Positions 12,440-25,154 of a stretch of 64,000 nt of DNA are shown one piece after another. Numbering within the stretch: position 1 is the first letter of the stretch; each line of letters starts with the position of its first letter. Below the pieces are notes generated by a model. The model was not told where the DNA came from. It did not search any database and saw nothing but the letters and a program-made list of their open reading frames with translations. The stretch comes from Raphanus sativus (taxonomy: Eukaryota; Streptophyta; Magnoliopsida; Brassicales; Brassicaceae), in the NCBI RefSeq assembly GCF_000801105.2, contig NC_079512.1:29591848-29655847 (forward strand), written 5' to 3'. The position numbers and the translations under genes are program-made.

Positions 12440-13292
12440 TCAACCACAAGAAAGAGTCATGAGAAGTACAGCTGCTCGTTCCTCTTCACCGAGTTTCCTC
12501 CACAGCCTCTTCTTCTCCAACACCGACCTCTTCATCGCCGGTACTTTAAACCCTAAATCCAAAAATCGACTTGCCCTTTCCAAACTCTTCTTGTTAACTC
12601 TACTACTGCTGCAACTATCATCAGCAGCATCCACTGTCTTGATCCTTTTCTTGACATTTCCTGCATCTCCTTTTCCGTTCTTGACAGTCTGATGATCAGT
12701 AGCGAGATTGTTGTTGCTTTTGTTCTTGATCTTGATCTTGTTGTCATCTTGTCTGATCCCAAGAGCTGCTTGCCTCTTCTTCCTGCTCTTGATCCCACAC
12801 GCATTGCACAGTGACTGCAAAAGAACAAAGCTTGATCAGACCAAAGATTCAGAGAACGCAAGTGATACTAACAACCAACTACCATTAACATTTTTTTTCT
12901 TTTTTGATAAAAAAAGGATAACGATCAAGTAGCCATACAAAATCCACACCAAACAAGATGATCTGATCATACATATATAGCAAAACCTATACTTAAACTC
13001 ACTTGCAAAAGAGGTAATAACTCAAGATCAAGCAACATTTGAGTGTACTTATGACTAGATCTGCTAGAAGAAACTCAAATAAAAAAAAAGGTTGGGAAAG
13101 TTGATCTCTTACTTTAGGACCAGCAGGGCCACCACGCCAAAGAGGAGTCTTGTTAGTTCCGCAATCAACGCAAGTCTTCTTCGTGTCGCCTCCACTTCCG
13201 CTACTGCTACAGTTACCACCACTTTCCACATCGGAGGAATCTCCCGCCGCCGATTCGAACTTACTCGTCTTTGTTTCTTCCGTCATTGACAT
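12440..13292 (-). CDS. B-class GATA transcription factor with LLM domain (GATA17/GATA17L-like), 184 aa
   Basis: Nuclear zinc-finger factor binding GATA motifs; family members act in greening, growth and hormone responses. Exons (minus strand): 13292-13113 and 12814-12440, with a 298-base intron inside the finger, a common position in this class. The type IV finger has the plant CX2CX18CX2C spacing (C41, C44, C63, C66; TPLWRGGPAGPK between, LCNACG at the end), followed by the basic stretch RKKRQAALG. The C-terminus ends AVLLMTLSCG, the LLM motif that marks GNC/CGA1/GATA17-type B-GATAs. An acceptor AG directly precedes the ATG, so there is probably an intron in the 5' UTR (13293 to about 13386). 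A long GA/CT tract lies upstream (about 13518-13550). By position it corresponds to At4g16141 (GATA17L). Confidence 0.92.
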
Positions 13293-13514
13293 CTACAAAG
13301 CAAAACAAGACGACTTCAGTACAATAACAATAATAACGCGATCGACCTGTAAGGAAGGATCAAGCGATCAAAAGCAAACTTACATTGATTCACTTCGAGG
13401 ATCGAGATAGAAAGTAAGCTATTTGGCTTTTAGCTGAAGAATCAGAGAAACGATAGAAATGAGAAATCTCCGCTTGTGAAGTGGAGAGAGTGTGATGCCT
13501 TGTGATGAAGATAA

Positions 13515-13554
<40 letters not shown>

Positions 13555-13560
13555 GCGGAG
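13293..13560 (-). promoter_or_regulatory. GATA17-like 5' UTR intron and (GA/CT)n leader tract
   Basis: Read on the minus strand, a donor-like AAT|GTAAGT lies near 13386 and the acceptor TTTGTAG abuts the ATG at 13292, implying a short leader intron. A dinucleotide tract of about 33 bases at 13518-13550 (CT-rich on the coding strand) lies in the probable leader or core promoter. GA/CT tracts near plant start sites often bind BPC factors. That role is an inference here. Confidence 0.55.
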
Positions 13561-14826
13561 GAATAACGAGAATTATAAACAAACGGACATTGTTTTTATA
13601 ACAAAATAGGAGGCGGGGACTAAAAAACCCTAGATATCCTTCTTTTAATTACTTACCTACCCTCGCGCGGGGGATTTTGTTACCATGGAGCCACCCGCCA
13701 AATATTATACAAACAAGAAAAGAAGAGGGAAAATTAAATTTTACAACATTTGTAAGCCTCACAAAAATTAAATTAAAATTTGAATTATTTTCAAAATGTG
13801 GCGCACATATTTATTACAGTTGTCCAATCTGTATGCCAATTGCCAATTGCCAAGTTGGGCTTAGAGATACATATGCATTTCTCATCGGCTGTCTTTTACA
13901 CATTCTGTGTAAATTCATCACACGAAATTAAAGAATTGTTACAATTTGATACAATTTTAAATAATAACAAACATTGAACACCATGTTCTATCAGTTTTTC
14001 TATATTTCATTTCAAATATAAGTATATATACATTTGAAAATAGGATCTTGTTAATAATGCCTATAACCCCAGACTTTCCACTTTGAACAAATAAAATATT
14101 GGAATATACAACCCCTCCTTGATCGAAGTTGACGATAAGCATTAATAACTTCGATTTGTGGGACATAACACTTTGAAAAGAAAAGACATTAGTAGTATAA
14201 AATTTATAGAAAAGCGTGCTTATGCAGACAACAATAGCCCAACATGACTTGGACCGCACTGGAAAACAGAAAAAATATTAACAAATAAAGAGACGCACCA
14301 AGTGGGCTTTCTTTGCCACTAATAAGACCAAATAAAGTTTGACCAACTTTTTTATGTTTTTTTGACTTTGCAATGACTGTTGTGTAGTAACTAACAAATG
14401 TAACAGAGGCCTCAGAGACTCATCAAACAACAAAACTATTAAAAAAACATTCCCACCCAAATTTTCCCATCTGAGTTCATAAAATGTTCCCTTCCCATTG
14501 ACTCCTACCCAACTCCCCAACAAAAGCTTATTTTATGACTCAATCCCACCCATCTGACCAGACAAGATCAGGACTGACCAAGGCACCCCATCTGACTTTT
14601 TAAACACAAGACCAGACTCTAATCAGACCCATTTAAAACCAGTGCCCCCAAGACTCTTGACCTCCTTCCGACTCTTCAATCATCATGCCTTAGCTCCTGT
14701 TTACACAAAACCAGACTCAAAGAATTACACACATGATTCACTATACTTCAACCTAGTCTATATGCTTTCAGATGCTCAGACATCTGGACAGAATTAGTTT
14801 AGTCCTGTAGTTATTGAGTATTACCT
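13561..14826. other. Spacer between GATA gene promoter and importin alpha 3' end
   Basis: AT-rich DNA with no supported gene or repeat boundary. The part near 14826 is the 3' flank of importin alpha. Confidence 0.4.
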
Positions 14827-17800
14827 TCACTTGAAGTTGAATCCACCTGGAGGTGCGGCTGCGTCGCTACCCCCAAACTGGAATCCCTGAGCAGACTCAT
14901 CACCAGGTGGTAAAGTCTCGTCATCCTCTTCCAGCCAGTATGTTTCAAGAATCTTCACTGCCTTCTCATATATCTCGGTGTTGTCATGGCTCTGCAGATT
15001 CTCAATCTTCTCTAGTCCCTCAGCATCATCGATTAACTGTGCAAAAACGTTTGCATCCCCTGTGTTTCCCGTCACCTTCTCAGCTTCCCCGACTTTCAGA
15101 ATGTTCTCTAGTCCTTCTAGACACACGGTGATAATCCTTGGATCCGGGCATACCAAGAGATCACACAATGGTTTCACGACTCCCTGAGCAACCATGTACC
15201 TAAAACGCACGCAGTAGAGGAGAAATTTTGAGTGAGCGTTTGAAGAGAGCTAGAAAAGATTTTTTTAATGGACTCGAGATCGAGAGAAGATGGGGATGGT
15301 GGTATCAAATAAGCTTACTTGATTTGGTCAGCAGAACCGCCCGAAGTGGCATTCGATACTGCCCATGCAGCTTCTTTCTTTATATCAAACTCTGCATTTT
15401 GAAGCAGATTGACGAGAGGGCCAATCAAACCAGCTTCACATACAGCCTATATCGAAAATTAGAGTAAGATCAACAAACAGAAACTCTTTCTTCAAACAAC
15501 CAAACCTTCTCAAACTAGTAATAAGCAAATCAATTTTCAAAAAAAAGAGTATACCTGAATCTGGTCCCTGTTTCCAGCAGTGATGTTTGAGATTGTCCAG
15601 CATGCTTCCTTTTTAATGCTCTTCTTATGGTTCTGAGTCAGAAGGCCGAGAAGAGAAAGGAGTGCACCATGACTAATAACACACTGCAACAGAAATTCTC
15701 ATCAGTTCAGAACCAACAAAAAGAAAAGAACTATCAAAGTAATCGTTAAATATTCGAGTCAAGAGAGCATTATTGGCAGGACACCAGAAATCATGTGCAC
15801 TATTTGAGAGATGCTTTGGGCTAAGTAGCTATGTGAAATGATGCATCATACTAGCGTCGACTAAATATTAAAAGAATGATAGAATATCATTCCAGAGGTA
15901 CACCTAATATTCTCAATGTGATATATCATATATCTGATTAGCAGGAAGCTATGCAATTAAATTTTGACAGCCAATTTTCATTATCATAATGTTTCAAAAT
16001 TCGACTCCGAAGCTAGTGGTGTCACATTCTTCCCATTACTGTCTAGGACGAGTAGAACATGCATACTAAATACAAATGAATGAGTCTATAGAAGAGTAAG
16101 TATACCTGCGTCTGTGAATCATCTCCAGTGACGATGTTACCAATACTACGAAGAGCAGGGATAAGCACAGACGGTGAAGGATGCCTACAGCAAGCAAAAG
16201 TTAAATGATAATCGTTAAACACATAATCATGTCCAAAAAGCAACGTAAATCGCAGGACTGAAAAGACTTACTGGAGAAGCTCGACAAGTCGAGGAACAAC
16301 ACCTGCCATAATGACAGATTGGATTTTGTCGTTGGTGCCATCAGAAAGATAAGAGAGGGCCCAACAGGCATCTGTTAACACTTCCTCGTCAGTGGAGTGA
16401 ATCAGGCGTTCAAGGGCTGGAAGTGCTGGACAGACCTGTTCCCAAGAAAAGACAGATGTCAGAACTAAATATTCCCGAAGAGAATAATACTGAAATGAGA
16501 GAGACAAACCTGGTCAAACGGAGGCTGTGGCTTGCCCCTGCAGAAATTAGAGAGGGTCCAAGTAGCATTTCTGAGCATGGAGAGTTTAGCATGCTCATTC
16601 AACTGAGAGAGCAATGGTAACAAAGCTCCCTGACTTAGTACAAGATCTCTGCACTGTGGAGAATCACCAGCAACGTTCCCTAATGCCCAAACAGCCTGAC
16701 ACATGAACAGGTTAAGAAAATAAAACTAAACATATTTTGCCTCTGAATATTTAAAAACAAAAAAAGTTGTGTAATGAGCAAACATATTTACCTGCTCGCG
16801 GACATCATCACTCTGGGAAGCCAAGAGCTGAACAAAAATGGGAACAGCACCATGTTGAATGACCACCTTGGTATGCTCAGAAGTCCCAGAAGCAATGTTC
16901 GTCAATGCCCAAGCAGCTTCAAACTGAAGCCACACACACACACACAAAGTATAAACAGTGCCGTCTTAAAAAAAATTTTTGCCTTAGGCGAAACAGAAAA
17001 TAAAGACCTTTTTATAAAAAAAAAATCAACTTCTATTTATTATATTTCTCTAAATTAAAGCAAAAAAAATGTGGTACTCAGAAAAAAAAATTGAGAAATG
17101 AATTTTTATGTGTAAATTAGGTTTTGTTAATGAAAATTTGAGAATTGTGAAAGATATTTTTTTTTTGTTTTTATTGTATTTAAATTAGGTCTATCTAATC
17201 ATAAATCTTTTATTATAATTTTACCTACTAATTGATAATCTAACAAACAAAATAGACCTATTTAATTTGTAAAATAACACTAAAAAAAAATTTAGACCCA
17301 TGGACCCATGGCAATTGCCCATGTTGCCATGGGGTAGAGCCGGCCCTGAGTATAAAGAATCTGATAATAATAATAATAATAATAAATGTAGTCAAATATA
17401 AGAAGACGGATGCAACAAACCTGAAGCTGTGGATAATCCTCCCTCTTGAGAAACTCCACAAACCTCGGCACAACACCAGCTTCAATGACCTCCTCTATCG
17501 GAGGACTACGCTCTGCCAAAATCAAATCAAAACCATTGATTCTCAATTCAATTCAATTCAACAAATTGCTCAAGTCCGTCGAATCAAAGCTTTAAGAGAA
17601 CTCATACAAAAGCTTTTACCTATAGAAAGCAATTTACGGAACTGAGTAGTCGCTTCGAGCTGCAAGCTCCTATCATCTGACAAGACTCCACCAACCATAG
17701 AAGACAAGCTCTCCAACTTCAATCGAAAAAACGAATCTAATCAGTTCCCAATACGGAAAAAAAAAAAGATTCCCAGATCCGGTGTTGATACTTTACCTTC

Positions 17801-18003
17801 TTCTCGACGGATGAAGCAGAGACTTGAGGAAGCTGAGTGGGTTGAAAACCCTCGCGACGCTTCTTCAGCAAGCTCTCTTCGCGCTTGGTCTTACGGATCT
17901 CCACCATGTTGTCTTCTCTCCTCCTGCGTCCTTCCTCCGCGTCCACCGCCACTTTGTAGCGGTTACGGCGAACCTCGGTCCTCGCGTTGGGTCTCAGAGA
18001 CAT
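14827..18003 (-). CDS. IMPA2: Importin subunit alpha (IMPA2-like), 10 exons, 528 aa
   Basis: Adaptor that binds nuclear localisation signals and carries cargo with importin beta through the nuclear pore. Exons (minus): 18003-17797, 17716-17620, 17512-17421, 16923-16792, 16695-16510, 16435-16272, 16184-16106, 15683-15555, 15446-15319, 15199-14827; the frame is open throughout. The N-terminus ([17 protein letters not shown]...) is the basic importin-beta-binding domain with RRRRE and KKRREG clusters. It is followed by armadillo repeats with the conserved W..N pairs ([55 protein letters not shown]) that form the NLS groove. The acidic C-terminal part (WLEEDDE) ends in a Gly/Phe-rich tail. Length is close to the usual 530-535 aa. 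Intron 3 carries a hAT-type MITE (16956-17348) and a short TAA repeat (about 17363-17384). Confidence 0.96.
16956..17348. mobile_element. hAT-type MITE in importin alpha intron 3
   Basis: Non-coding, AT-rich 393-base element. The left end is CAGTGCCGTCT and the right end, reverse-complemented, is CAGGGCCGGCT, an imperfect terminal inverted repeat of the CAG-type used by hAT elements. It is flanked by a perfect 8-base direct repeat, agtataaa, at 16948-16955 and 17349-17356, the TSD length of hAT transposons. Confidence 0.9.
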
Positions 18004-18789
18004 GGCTACGACAGCGAACTGGAATCTCTCTGTGTGCGGCGGTGAATGAAAGTGAGTTAACAGATGAGCGGAGGAGAGACTTGTGTGTGTGTGTGTATGT
18101 GTATATGGGAGAAGAAGTGTATGTATAGGATCGGCGGATAGAGAGAGAGAGAGGGTAAACCCTAGACGAAGTGGAGGGGTACGAGAAAAGAGGAAAATTA
18201 TTGAATTTCCCTTTGCTTTTTATTCCTTCATTGAATTTCGCTGCTTTATTCATTCATTGATTTGTACATTATAAATAACTTTCAGATTTAATAGTCCTAC
18301 AAGTAGATTGTAATTAATATTAATAAATTTATAGATTTTCTTTTTATTTTTGTATTATATATCTTAACAAAAAAAATCCATTTCTTTTTATTTTTGTATT
18401 TTATATCTTAATAAATTTATAGATTTTTTTTTTGTATTATCTTAACAAATAATACTTAAAGATAATTAAATGAATAACATATAATTTTAATATAGAAAAT
18501 AGTAATAATCCATGCCGTTTAGATAAATTTCTATATAAACATGTAAATCCAGTAACTAACTTCACATGATTTTTTTGATTCTTAAACAAATATAAATGTC
18601 TAGCCAACTGGGATTTGCATGGTACAATAAATTTTTTAAAGTATATTCGTTTTTGGAGTAGATAAATCATAAAGCACAATCATTAGTAGTAGTAGGTTTT
18701 GAAGTGGTGTAATACACATAATATATTATGTACGGCTCAGACAACAACAAAGAAAAAACATGGTTGTAATTGGGGGTGGGGATATGGTC
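18004..18789 (-). promoter_or_regulatory. Importin alpha promoter/leader and AMSH3 3' flank
   Basis: Both neighbours are transcribed leftwards, so this holds the importin alpha 5' region (nearest 18004, with GT/CA and GA/CT simple repeats at about 18082-18102 and 18139-18152) and the AMSH3 3' flank (nearest 18789). Nothing else is recognisable. Confidence 0.4.
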
Positions 18790-21700
18790 TTAGCGGAGGT
18801 CGAGGACCTCGTATTTGAGTTTGGCGTTGAGGAAGACGTGTGAGCAATGCTCGTAGATTGGGTTACCATCTTCTGATTCTTCGTGCGGGTGGAAGCCTCG
18901 TTGCTGGCAGTTTCGGATCACGGATACACCCGATGGGTCCGAGAGATGGAATATACCGTGAGGTGTTGTTTCGTCTGTCGGAGCCATCACGATTGCTACT
19001 GCTTCGGGTAGCATTATCTGTTAGAGGGTCACACAACCCATATGGTTAGACATCATAAGTGAACATATAGATAGATACTCCCTCTGTTTTTAAAAAATAC
19101 ATATTCTAGATTTTTCACATATATTAAGAAATCACATTAAAAATGCATTAATTTTTGTGAATAACAATTTTCCATAACCTTTAACCAATAAAAGCCCAAT
19201 AAACACAATTAATTTTCTTGAAATTAACAGATTTTCATTAAATAATACATTGAAAAAGTAAAAAATGTATCTTTTTAAAACAATTTTTTTTTCTAGAACA
19301 TGGATCTTTTAAAAACAGAGGGAGTATATTGTAATGGGAAGTTTCCTACCTGATACGAGTAGTGCGTATGAAGATCAACTGATGACATGAAGCAAGTTTG
19401 TGTAGGGTGTGTCTGCAACCAAAAGGTAATTAGCCACAAGAATTATTAACAAAAAGACAATGATAGTGAATGAGAATTGCTGAGACAACTTACATGAATC
19501 CAACCCAAGGGAAATAGAGAGAGTCTGTCCTGAACTTCAAATATTTCTTCTTCGTTTAGTGTTTGGCACTGTACATTTAACAAGTAAAAGATGGGCTGAG
19601 TGAGAAGAATCTCAATGGAGAACAACTAAAACATCGTTGTTCATGTAAACGGTTAAGAAAGGAACATACAGAATCTGAGGTAGACTCCTGCTTTGGGATT
19701 ATGAGAGTTGTGATATGAAAAACCCTGTTTTTCTACACACAAGTGAAGTGATAACAAGATAGTCTCAGCTGATCGAGCACAATATAATTATATGAATGCA
19801 AAAGTGTGTTCCGTCAGCACTCACCAGAGAGCCAGCAAGCACTCCACAAGTTTCTAGATTCCTTTCTGTGTTTGACCGAGCTAGCCTTAAGAAATCTTCC
19901 ATTATCCGCACAGGCTTCAGCAGCAGATTTAAACAAAGCGAGACGATATTAGTAATGGTTTAACAAGACAAAAAAAGAGAGTAGATTTCCAGTGAAACAA
20001 GAGCCGCCAATTGTAGCAAGTATATGAGATTTAATGGGCATTAATCCACTTCTTTGACTTAAAATATATTCATATCCCAAAGTTCCGTCCAATAGCTTCT
20101 GGACTAATCAATGAACTGATCCTTGAGCTCATACAGAGTGAGAATAATCATGGATATCTTCTCAATATTTTCAACTTGAAATGCATCGTCTTCCTATTTT
20201 TCGCTCACAGACACGAAATGAAGGAAATTGCAAAAGAAATGAAATAAGAAATATCTGCAACATACCACATGCAAATGCTGATAAGCATTGCTGCCTTCTT
20301 TTTCTTCTAAGGAAGGAAGTGCAGGTCCTGGTCTAGGATCAGCTACTTTAGATGGGCAGATTTGGGCAAACTCTTGATGCACTTGGGCAAGCACAGGAGG
20401 AGGGGTAGGTTGCTTCATACCCACAAACTGAAACGGGTCTTCAGTTACGTCACTGACAAACTGGGAAGTAACCGCCTCAGAATGACGCTGCCATCGACCA
20501 TCATCTAAGGACAGTACAGAGTTCAACGTTGAGACCCCTTGAGAATCACCATTTAGTGATGTTGAGGAACTGCTAGGTCCAGCGTCAATCAAACTGTAGA
20601 TATACGTGGAGATAGTTAAAAACAGCCATCACTTTTACTAAAAAATAAATTCTTAAAGGGTAACAAAAGATCAGTATTTACGCTGAATTTTCAGCAGAAC
20701 CCCATTCGGTATTACTCGGATATTGAACCTGTCATTCCATACAAAATAGAGATTTTTCAGATCCTTTAGAACTAAAACTCAAATTTAACATTGGATTAGA
20801 CGCACAAGGAAAAACAAAGACTAAGAATATGTGAATATCAGCACTTTCTACCTTTATCTCCGACTTGGGTGCAACCCACTGACTTTTAAGACCGTTTGGA
20901 CCTAGAAATGAATGTCTAGACAAGGTTGCTTGGTTTGCAGGAAGAAAATCAAAAGATCTGCAGGTTCAGGAGAACAATTAAAGTCTCAGTTACCATCCGG
21001 GCAAACACGTGATGAGTCTTATATACTCATTTCTTGTTCCAATAATCAAAACTAAATATAAATTCAACCGAAGGCAAAAAAAAACAAGCATCTTGATACC
21101 ATAAACAGAGAAGCCAAGTAACATTAGCAGTCAAGTCCATCAAAATGACAAAATTTCTGGTAACAAACAATGACCCAAACATCTTCAAAATTATAGTGGT
21201 TGGAAAAACAGACAGAGGTCATGCAAGGAAACTAGTGACATATATTCTATTGTATTGCAATGCCCTTATTTCTCAGGGTTTCCAAAAAATAATAGCAAAG
21301 GAGAATACTCACAACTTCTGGAATTGCTGATCAATTGGTGTACGATATGAAGATAAGGTCAGATTATTGTTATACGTGGCGGATGGTTGAGATGTCTGCA
21401 TTCAAGGTAGAAAAAAAAAAGAAGAAAAGACAATACTTGTAAGAAAGCACATAGTTTTGGAATTTGAAGATACAAAGATTAAGTCAAGAAAAGAAACCCC
21501 ATCTTATCTTATGTACTAAAATGCAAAATTTAAAGTCTTGAACCTTCTTAATATCAGGTCTTGAGTATGGATCTCTGTGAACAGGAGGCCATTCAACAGC
21601 ATCTGAACTATATGATACGACAGGGAAATCACTCCCAACCCGATAAGATTCATCATCTTCTCGGTTCAGCTCATCAACTCGCCGGTCAAATTCCGGTTTC

Positions 21701-22399
21701 AAAGACTCGAGCTCATTGATTACAGCACGCAACTTCTGTTGTACAAAAGAAAAAAAATCCACTTTTGAGAATATTACTATGCCTGTCGACACTAAAACAA
21801 CACTTGAAGGCTTAAAAAATAAAGATACCTGACCTTCCTACTCCCAAGTCTTGCTTGTGGAAGCGATGCCTGGTAATCTTGATGGAAAGGAACGGTTTCA
21901 GAAATCAAACTGTAATTAAAACAAAAAATTAGCTCTTCTAAGGAAGAGTATATACAAAAAGTACATATAGTGATCCATTTCTCATCCTCACCTTGAATAT
22001 CTAAGAAGCATGATATACAAATCAACAACATTCTTCTCTTCCCGGTATATGCTGGCCTGTGCCAATAAATCAATTAGCTTAGCTGCTTAGCAAAAGCGAA
22101 TCATACAATTGTAACAACGCCTCATTACTACAAATATCAAACCGTAAGGAACTTAGGACGATTAGGCTTTACACAGGAGCTAGAAATCAAAATCACACTG
22201 ATCCAATAAGCTATCAAAATCTAATTGATAAAGCTAAAATCCTGAGATAACCTAAGAAAAATCAAATCCTGGAGATCCGAATCATCGGTTCGGAGCATAC
22301 CTGACGGAGAAGGTTATCGGCGATGCGGTAGTAGTTACGGAGAGGGATACGGTTATCCACCTCGATCTTACGAGCCACCTTGTTCAGATCAATCTTCAT
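18790..22399 (-). CDS. AMSH3: AMSH3-like deubiquitinating enzyme (MIT + JAMM/MPN+), 13 exons, 504 aa
   Basis: Zinc metalloprotease that removes K48/K63-linked ubiquitin chains and acts with ESCRT-III in endosomal sorting and vacuole formation. Exons (minus): 22399-22301, 22056-21992, 21909-21834, 21735-21544, 21395-21313, 20957-20852, 20728-20682, 20593-20266, 19914-19825, 19732-19670, 19568-19494, 19412-19350, 19017-18790. The N-terminus ([20 protein letters not shown]) is the plant AMSH MIT-domain start; the middle is Ser/Pro-rich linker. The catalytic JAMM signature is complete: Glu353 in LETCGVLAG, then H408-T-H410 and S418/D421 in [14 protein letters not shown]. Length agrees with Arabidopsis AMSH3 (about 507 aa). 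Intron 12 holds a Stowaway MITE. Order and strand match At4g16144. Confidence 0.95.
19078..19324. mobile_element. Stowaway-type MITE in AMSH3 intron 12
   Basis: A 247-base element whose ends are inverted copies: it starts CTCCCTCTGTTTTTAAAA and ends with the complement TTTTAAAAACAGAGGGAG. Both sides are flanked by TA (19076-19077, 19325-19326). CTCCCTC ends and a TA target are the hallmark of Stowaway (Tc1/mariner) MITEs. The TIRs agree over roughly 30 bases with few mismatches. Confidence 0.92.
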
Positions 22400-23306
22400 C
22401 TTCACCCGTCTCCCGATTTCAATCACTTATCTCCCTCCGCCTTTAGGATCGAAGAAAGAAAGAAAGCGTGAGAGTTTGAGAGAAGAATCAAACTGTGTCG
22501 TTTTAAGGAACTCAGACAAATGTCCACATGATTACAAACTAAAATAAAAGTCCGTCTCAGACCAACCGGAAACTTATTGGGCAATTTCAACGTTTGACTA
22601 TTACTATTTACCAACGAGACTTGAACCTTTTTTTGTATGTACATATGGGTCTAGCACATCAATGTGCTTATCAATTTGGGCTTATCTGTGTTTTCTTCCT
22701 GGGCTTAACTTAGTTAACTTATGGGCCGGCTTGTTTTCTTGTAATGCTGTTAATCAAGTTTGTTTAATCCTTGTTCATCAAAGTTACTAGATTAGATTGT
22801 CCCATGTGTATACACAGATGTGTAATTCAATATTTATAATTGGTGAGCAAATAAAATAATGATGAAAGACTGAATCAAATTACTTCAAAATATATATATG
22901 GGTGGGACAAAATAACCCACTAAAAACAAGGCATACAAAAGTAACACTGATCACCTATACAACTTCAAACTCTTTTCAGTTTTTTTTTCTTCAATCCTAG
23001 ATTTATTCCATCTTATCAGTTTTATTCAATTTAGATGATTTAGCCTGGTATAAGCACTTAGTCCAATGCTTTCTTGTTTTCTATGAGATATTACTGTAGA
23101 AAATATTTGATTCCCACAAAAATACGATATATCAATGATTATTGAAAAAAAAAAGATTACATCTTTAATTATCTTGGCCCAAGGAGAACCGTCACGTAGA
23201 AATCATCAGAAACTGTTTAATTACGATGCAAGTAAATATCAAATGTGAATATTCATCAGATATGCAGAATTCTTAGTTACAAACAAAAAAAGAATTATTA
23301 GGCATA

Positions 23307-24482
23307 TCTATACTATTAAAGCAGAAACATTACAACTTCTTCTAGGTGAATTTTAAAGGTGAACCTCATATATTTAAATTAAATGTCTTATTTCTTATAT
23401 ATAATACGTACCATAGTCTAACTTTGCATTGATATATTTCCTTAAATACAATTTCTCTGTTTGTCCATATTCCATATATGGTTCACATTTATTACATGTT
23501 GATTTAAATAAAATAGATTTATTTGTACGAATAAAGAATACTAAAAATATAAATCGTACTAGAATTACCCTATACAATTCATTTTAAATTGATCAGTATA
23601 CTTTCATTGGCCATATTGATTTTATTTGTACGAATAACATTAATTAGATAATTCATAGACACATACATAAAGATATGACTATTCTTTAACTACGTTGGGC
23701 CTAATCTACTTTCTAAAACAAATAACACATAGCTTTATATATTGTATAGAATATAGTAATATTGTATAGTATATACATATACAATAATACTAAAAACAAA
23801 CCAAACTGAAATATAATATATATCGACAAAATGCTTTGAACCATTACACACAAAATATATTTGACCTCAGAGATAAAATTTACTTTGAAATTATATAATA
23901 ATATTTTTAAAAATTAAACTTCGTAATGTACAAAAAAACATAAGTTTTATATCAAATTTTGTGTTACAATAAAAAGACACAACTCGCGCTTGCAAAGTGT
24001 TATTTTTACATACGAAAGACAGTTTTGATATTGTTCTTTAAACATAAAATTGAATTATGCAAACTCAATACTACATAAAACTAAACAATATAGAATACAT
24101 TTTAAAAATAAAATCCGTGCGGATGCGCATGGCCTTTTACAAAAAATCGTAGATATGTTTATATAATATATAAATATATTATGATACACATATTTTCTGA
24201 TAAATAATACTCCAATATAAATTTTGTATGATAAATGTTGAAAATACAAAATATATAGCACTATATATTTTAAATAATATATAAAAAATCTACTTTACGT
24301 TATCATAAATTTTAAAAATCAAATTTAGTAATTAAAACACATTGCTTATTTAAACACATTAGTACACATTGTTATTTATCAAAATGTTATATTAATACAC
24401 ATTGCAATCATTTATAACATTTAGTATAAACAAAGATAAAAAAAAAATTGACTCCCGCTCGGTCAAGTGGGTCATGATCTAG
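23307..24482 (+). mobile_element. Non-autonomous Helitron, 1176 bp
   Basis: The 5' end TCTATACTATTAAAGCAGAA is the standard start of Brassicaceae Helitrons, preceded by A. The 3' end has a GC-rich stretch (CCCGCTCGGTCAAGTGGG) capable of a weak hairpin followed by TCATGATCTAG, and is followed by T. Insertion between A and T with a TC...CTAG body fits Helitron rules. No helicase or Rep frame is present. Confidence 0.75.
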
Positions 24483-25090
24483 TTAAATATTAAAATAGAA
24501 ATGTAAAAATGAAGACATGAGGCTTCAGGAACTACTGACCTTATCAAGCTAACAGCTGTATATTTACCAACTCGGCTGGAAGCATGAACTTGGCCCGTTT
24601 CCTTTCAGCGCCGGCTTGGTCAACAACCAAAAGGGTTTGGAAAGTGTATTCATGGAGCCAAGATCATGTGATCTTGTCCGGAAAATGGATTGTATGATTG
24701 CACTACATGAAACGAAAATTACTTTCATGGCAGATTATTTGGAATTGGTAAGGATAGTGTTTCACACTAACAGGATGGCATGCACTTATAATTCATCTCG
24801 GGGAATTTCAAAAATGTAACAAATTACAGTATAGCAAAATTGCATCTCGTTTATTCCATTCACAAACAATACAATGACCGATACATTGGCAAAAAATACT
24901 TGTACTTTCTCATAACCTATGTTCATATAGATTATATATATCCAGTTAGGTTGTATATAAATTTCCATATGCACATGTAAAATAAATTTTAGAAACAAAA
25001 CTTGTAAAAATACTGTTGTAACCGGAAGTCATTACTTCAACGAGAAAATATCATAACCATTGTATTAGAGTTCGTTGGTTCGACTGACCT

Positions 25091-25154
25091 CTAGGACGAA
25101 ATGAATATAACATGATATGATATGGTTTCGAGCATATTACTGGTTTCGTCCTAG
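25091..25154. repeat. Inverted repeat with 11-bp arms
   Basis: CTAGGACGAAA at 25091-25101 is inverted at 25144-25154 (TTTCGTCCTAG) around a 42-base loop. It could be a hairpin or the ends of a very small MITE. I see no clear target duplication. Confidence 0.4.

Noticed and set aside
24616..24819. Plus-strand 67-aa frame that reads like a normal protein
   Set aside because: No recognisable domain, no splice-linked neighbours, and it lies in transposon-rich spacer. Possibly an old gene fragment, but I cannot support it.
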